Below are positions 62,380-64,000 of a DNA stretch of 64,000 bases, piece after piece. The stretch spans positions 1 through 64,000 of the forward strand of contig JBKHAN010000010.1 in NCBI GenBank assembly GCA_046542845.1. The letters are read 5' to 3'. The number at the start of each line of letters is the position of its first letter. Positions within the stretch are counted from its first letter, which is position 1. This DNA is from SKKC01 sp046542845 (GTDB lineage Bacteria; Spirochaetota; Spirochaetia; DSM-27196; SKKC01). The translations under genes were made by a program, and so were the position numbers. The notes under the pieces were generated by a model. The model had not been told where the DNA came from and ran no database searches. It saw nothing but the letters and a program-made list of their open reading frames with translations.

Positions 62380-63495
62380 ATGCGTACCGAGACCGGGTTC
62401 AAGTACCTGAAGATTCGTGACCTTCTGGTTGAACACTTTCGAGAATCAGAGTACCAGCCGGAGACCAGGCTACCAACCGAACTGGAACTGACGCAGTATT
62501 TCCACGTGAGCCGGACAACGATCCGACAGGCATTAGCGATTCTCGAGAAAGACGGAGTTATCGAGAAAAAACACGGCAGTGGAACGTTTTTTGTCGGCCA
62601 TAAGTTACGCCACCCGGACGTTGAAGCGTCCAAAGGCCTTATAGGCTTTGTAAGCTTCTTTTTTATGGATTACATCTATCCCGACATCGTAAGCGGTGCC
62701 GAAGACGAACTGTTCGAGAATGGATACTCGCTCGCGCTCGCAAACTGCAAAATGGATCGTGAGAAAGAGCTGGAGTCGGTGGTGCGGCTGCTCGATCAGG
62801 ACGTGAAAGGACTGGTGATCGAGCCCTCGAGAAATGCGGATATGAAGGAAAACCATCCGCTCCTGGAACTCATCTACAAGCGCAACGTCCCGGTCGTCAG
62901 CACACACTGGGGTGTCAGCGACGAGAGACTCTCGACGGTATCAGTAAACGATGAGTCGGCCGGATATCAGGCGACCAGATACCTTATTGAACGCGGACAC
63001 CGCCGGATTGGCATGGTCTTCAAGGCCGACGTCGCGGCCGGTGTCGCACGGTATGCCGGATACAGAAAAGCTATGACCGAAGCAGGTCTGCCGGTTGACC
63101 CGAACGCCCTGGCGTCGTTCACGAATGATGACGAGCGCCTTGACATTGACCAGGGTGGCGTCTGCACGAGACGAATACTCGCACACGCTTCGCTCGAATC
63201 ACGGGTCACAGGCATTGTTTACTTCAACGATCGCACGGCACAGCAGGGATACCTGGCCATTCGGGAGTCAGGGCTGACGATCCCTGACGACATATCGGTG
63301 ATCGGATACGACAATTACAGGACATCGTCAATGCTGCAACCGGGCCTCACAACCTTTGAGCATCCGAAATATGAACTCGGGAAATGGGCGGCACGACTTC
63401 TGATTCATAAAATTGAGCGCGGCGGACAAACCCTGCCCATGAAACTTTTTTTCCAGCCCGTACTCGTGGAGCGGGCAAGCGTCAGACGTCTATAG
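62380..63495 (+). CDS. GntR/LacI hybrid repressor (AraR type)
   Basis: 371 residues. N-terminal winged helix (about 5-68) with RLPTELELTQYFHVSRTTIRQALAILEKDGVIEKKHGSGTFF (split: helix-turn-helix near residue 28-50); the rest is a LacI-type sugar-binding domain (FVSFFFMDYIYPDIVSGAEDELFENGYSLAL, VSVNDESAGYQATRYLIERGHRRIGMV, ISVIGYDNY). This is the layout of AraR-like repressors that release DNA on binding a sugar. It is divergent from the importer operon. No Shine-Dalgarno sequence is seen; it appears leaderless. It converges with the kinase-like gene at the window edge, overlapping by 6 bases. Confidence 0.9.
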   Translation: MRTETGFKYLKIRDLLVEHFRESEYQPETRLPTELELTQYFHVSRTTIRQALAILEKDGVIEKKHGSGTFFVGHKLRHPDVEASKGLIGFVSFFFMDYIYPDIVSGAEDELFENGYSLALANCKMDREKELESVVRLLDQDVKGLVIEPSRNADMKENHPLLELIYKRNVPVVSTHWGVSDERLSTVSVNDESAGYQATRYLIERGHRRIGMVFKADVAAGVARYAGYRKAMTEAGLPVDPNALASFTNDDERLDIDQGGVCTRRILAHASLESRVTGIVYFNDRTAQQGYLAIRESGLTIPDDISVIGYDNYRTSSMLQPGLTTFEHPKYELGKWAARLLIHKIERGGQTLPMKLFFQPVLVERASVRRL

Positions 63496-64000
63496 GGTAT
63501 CGGGTGCGTGCCGATGGGGAAACCGTATCAGGACAAGCGTGTCCGGATCGGCAGCCGAAAGACGATTTCCTCCGATATCCTCGGTCAGACTTCGCAACGC
63601 CATGAGCGCCATTGCATCGAGTCGTGCAGCATGCGCTCGGATGCGAAACTCAAGGGCTTCGGTGACCCGTTCCAGCTCGAGAGACACACGATGATCACCG
63701 AAGACGAACCCGCCCGATGCACACGCCGACACCACTTCGGTCGCGATCAGCGTGATACTGACCGCGTCACTGACATCGACGGTCGCATCCGAGACCGATA
63801 GCGTGATCCCTCCGCCTTCGGCACCGGACTGCCTGAGAACCCGCATGAAATGTGGTTCTAGTCGCTGCAGCAGGTCATACGATTCAATACGCCCCTCCAT
63901 CGCGGTCTCGGCGAGCAGCCTGTGTATTTCCGTAGCGGCGGCAAGGCGTGCGGCTGTTCGCCCGGTGTGACTGGAAACCGGTGAAGCGTCAAGCGCAACG
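63490..64000 (-). CDS. C-terminal part of a HisKA_2-like kinase, degenerate ATP site
   Basis: The frame runs to the window edge without a stop, so only the last 170 residues are seen. RLAAATEIHRLLAET corresponds to the end of a HisKA_2 dimerisation region, and ITLIATEVVSACASGGF to the N-box of the ATP domain. Compared with the normal NELVTNALKHAF type text (and with the active kinase nearby) the Asn residues are missing and no DNGxG motif follows. It is therefore likely inactive as a kinase or a partner of an active one. The N-terminal part, where a sensor domain would be, is outside. Confidence 0.65.
   Translation of the reverse strand, partial: VALDASPVSSHTGRTAARLAAATEIHRLLAETAMEGRIESYDLLQRLEPHFMRVLRQSGAEGGGITLSVSDATVDVSDAVSITLIATEVVSACASGGFVFGDHRVSLELERVTEALEFRIRAHAARLDAMALMALRSLTEDIGGNRLSAADPDTLVLIRFPHRHAPDTL

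Noticed and set aside
1..64000. CRISPR arrays, IS elements, prophage, toxin-antitoxin or defence genes.
   Set aside because: No regular repeat-spacer units, transposase, integrase or recognisable defence protein was seen on either strand.

Overview
The window looks like chromosomal DNA from a free-living, GC-rich, Gram-negative-type bacterium. My best guess is a spirochaete of the Spirochaetaceae / Alkalispirochaeta kind. The grounds are indirect: rpsG is followed directly by tuf with no fusA between them, as I recall for treponemes where tuf leads into the S10 operon; there is a UxaE-type uronate epimerase, a class III cyclase-domain protein with a long private C-terminus, MCP chemotaxis machinery, a sigma-54 promoter, and several proteins I can only call uncharacterised. 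No database search was possible, so the taxon is an inference. I see no prophage, IS element, integron or CRISPR array.

Region 1 (1-13503, all minus strand) is the transcription/translation cluster, read right to left: tRNA-Thr(GGU), tRNA-Trp(CCA), secE, nusG, rplK, rplA, rplJ, rplL, rpoB, rpoC, rpsL, rpsG, then tuf (cut by the window edge). Control sites are readable: a TTGACA/TATTTT promoter before tRNA-Thr, an attenuator-like terminator between rplL and rpoB, an internal TTGACA/TATTTT promoter before rpsL, a strong terminator after rpsG and a separate promoter for tuf.

Region 2 (13580-22716) is housekeeping: PepC aminopeptidase, class II photolyase, M29 aminopeptidase, a zinc-ribbon methyltransferase, a small beta-barrel-like envelope protein, a DHH-family protein that has lost metal ligands, and a glucokinase / UDP-sugar pyrophosphorylase pair. 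Region 3 (22700-29819) is hexuronate catabolism: a minus operon SDR fructuronate reductase - uxaC - uxaE - folB, divergent from a LarA-like nickel racemase family protein and 6-phosphogluconate dehydrogenase. The two promoters lie back to back.

Region 4 (29862-40217) is mostly poorly characterised: an acidic protein of unknown role, a metallophosphoesterase, a WD40 protein, a 602-residue unknown, a divergent pair of FAD enzymes, a J-domain protein with an SDR lacking the usual Tyr, and a cyclase-domain protein. Region 5 (40401-51599) has thioredoxin reductase, a heterodimeric ABC exporter behind a long structured leader with a possible leader peptide, TrkH/TrkA potassium uptake behind an MCP, and an aldo/keto reductase.

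Region 6 (51678-64000) is sugar and sugar-acid metabolism: IMPase-family phosphatase, lipoprotein gamma-glutamyltranspeptidase, then a tight cluster epimerase/dehydrogenase - lactonase - mannonate-dehydratase-like enolase that would make a dehydrogenase/lactonase/dehydratase route. Next to it are a sugar ABC importer (no ATPase gene here), an AraR-like GntR regulator with repeated operator-like sequence, a PAS-HisKA_2 sensor kinase behind a consensus sigma-54 promoter, and at the window edge a second, degenerate HisKA_2-like kinase. The points most worth testing are the exporter leader, the sigma-54 promoter placed only a few bases before its gene, the duplicated element around the importer regulator, and several proteins that keep the fold but lack catalytic residues.
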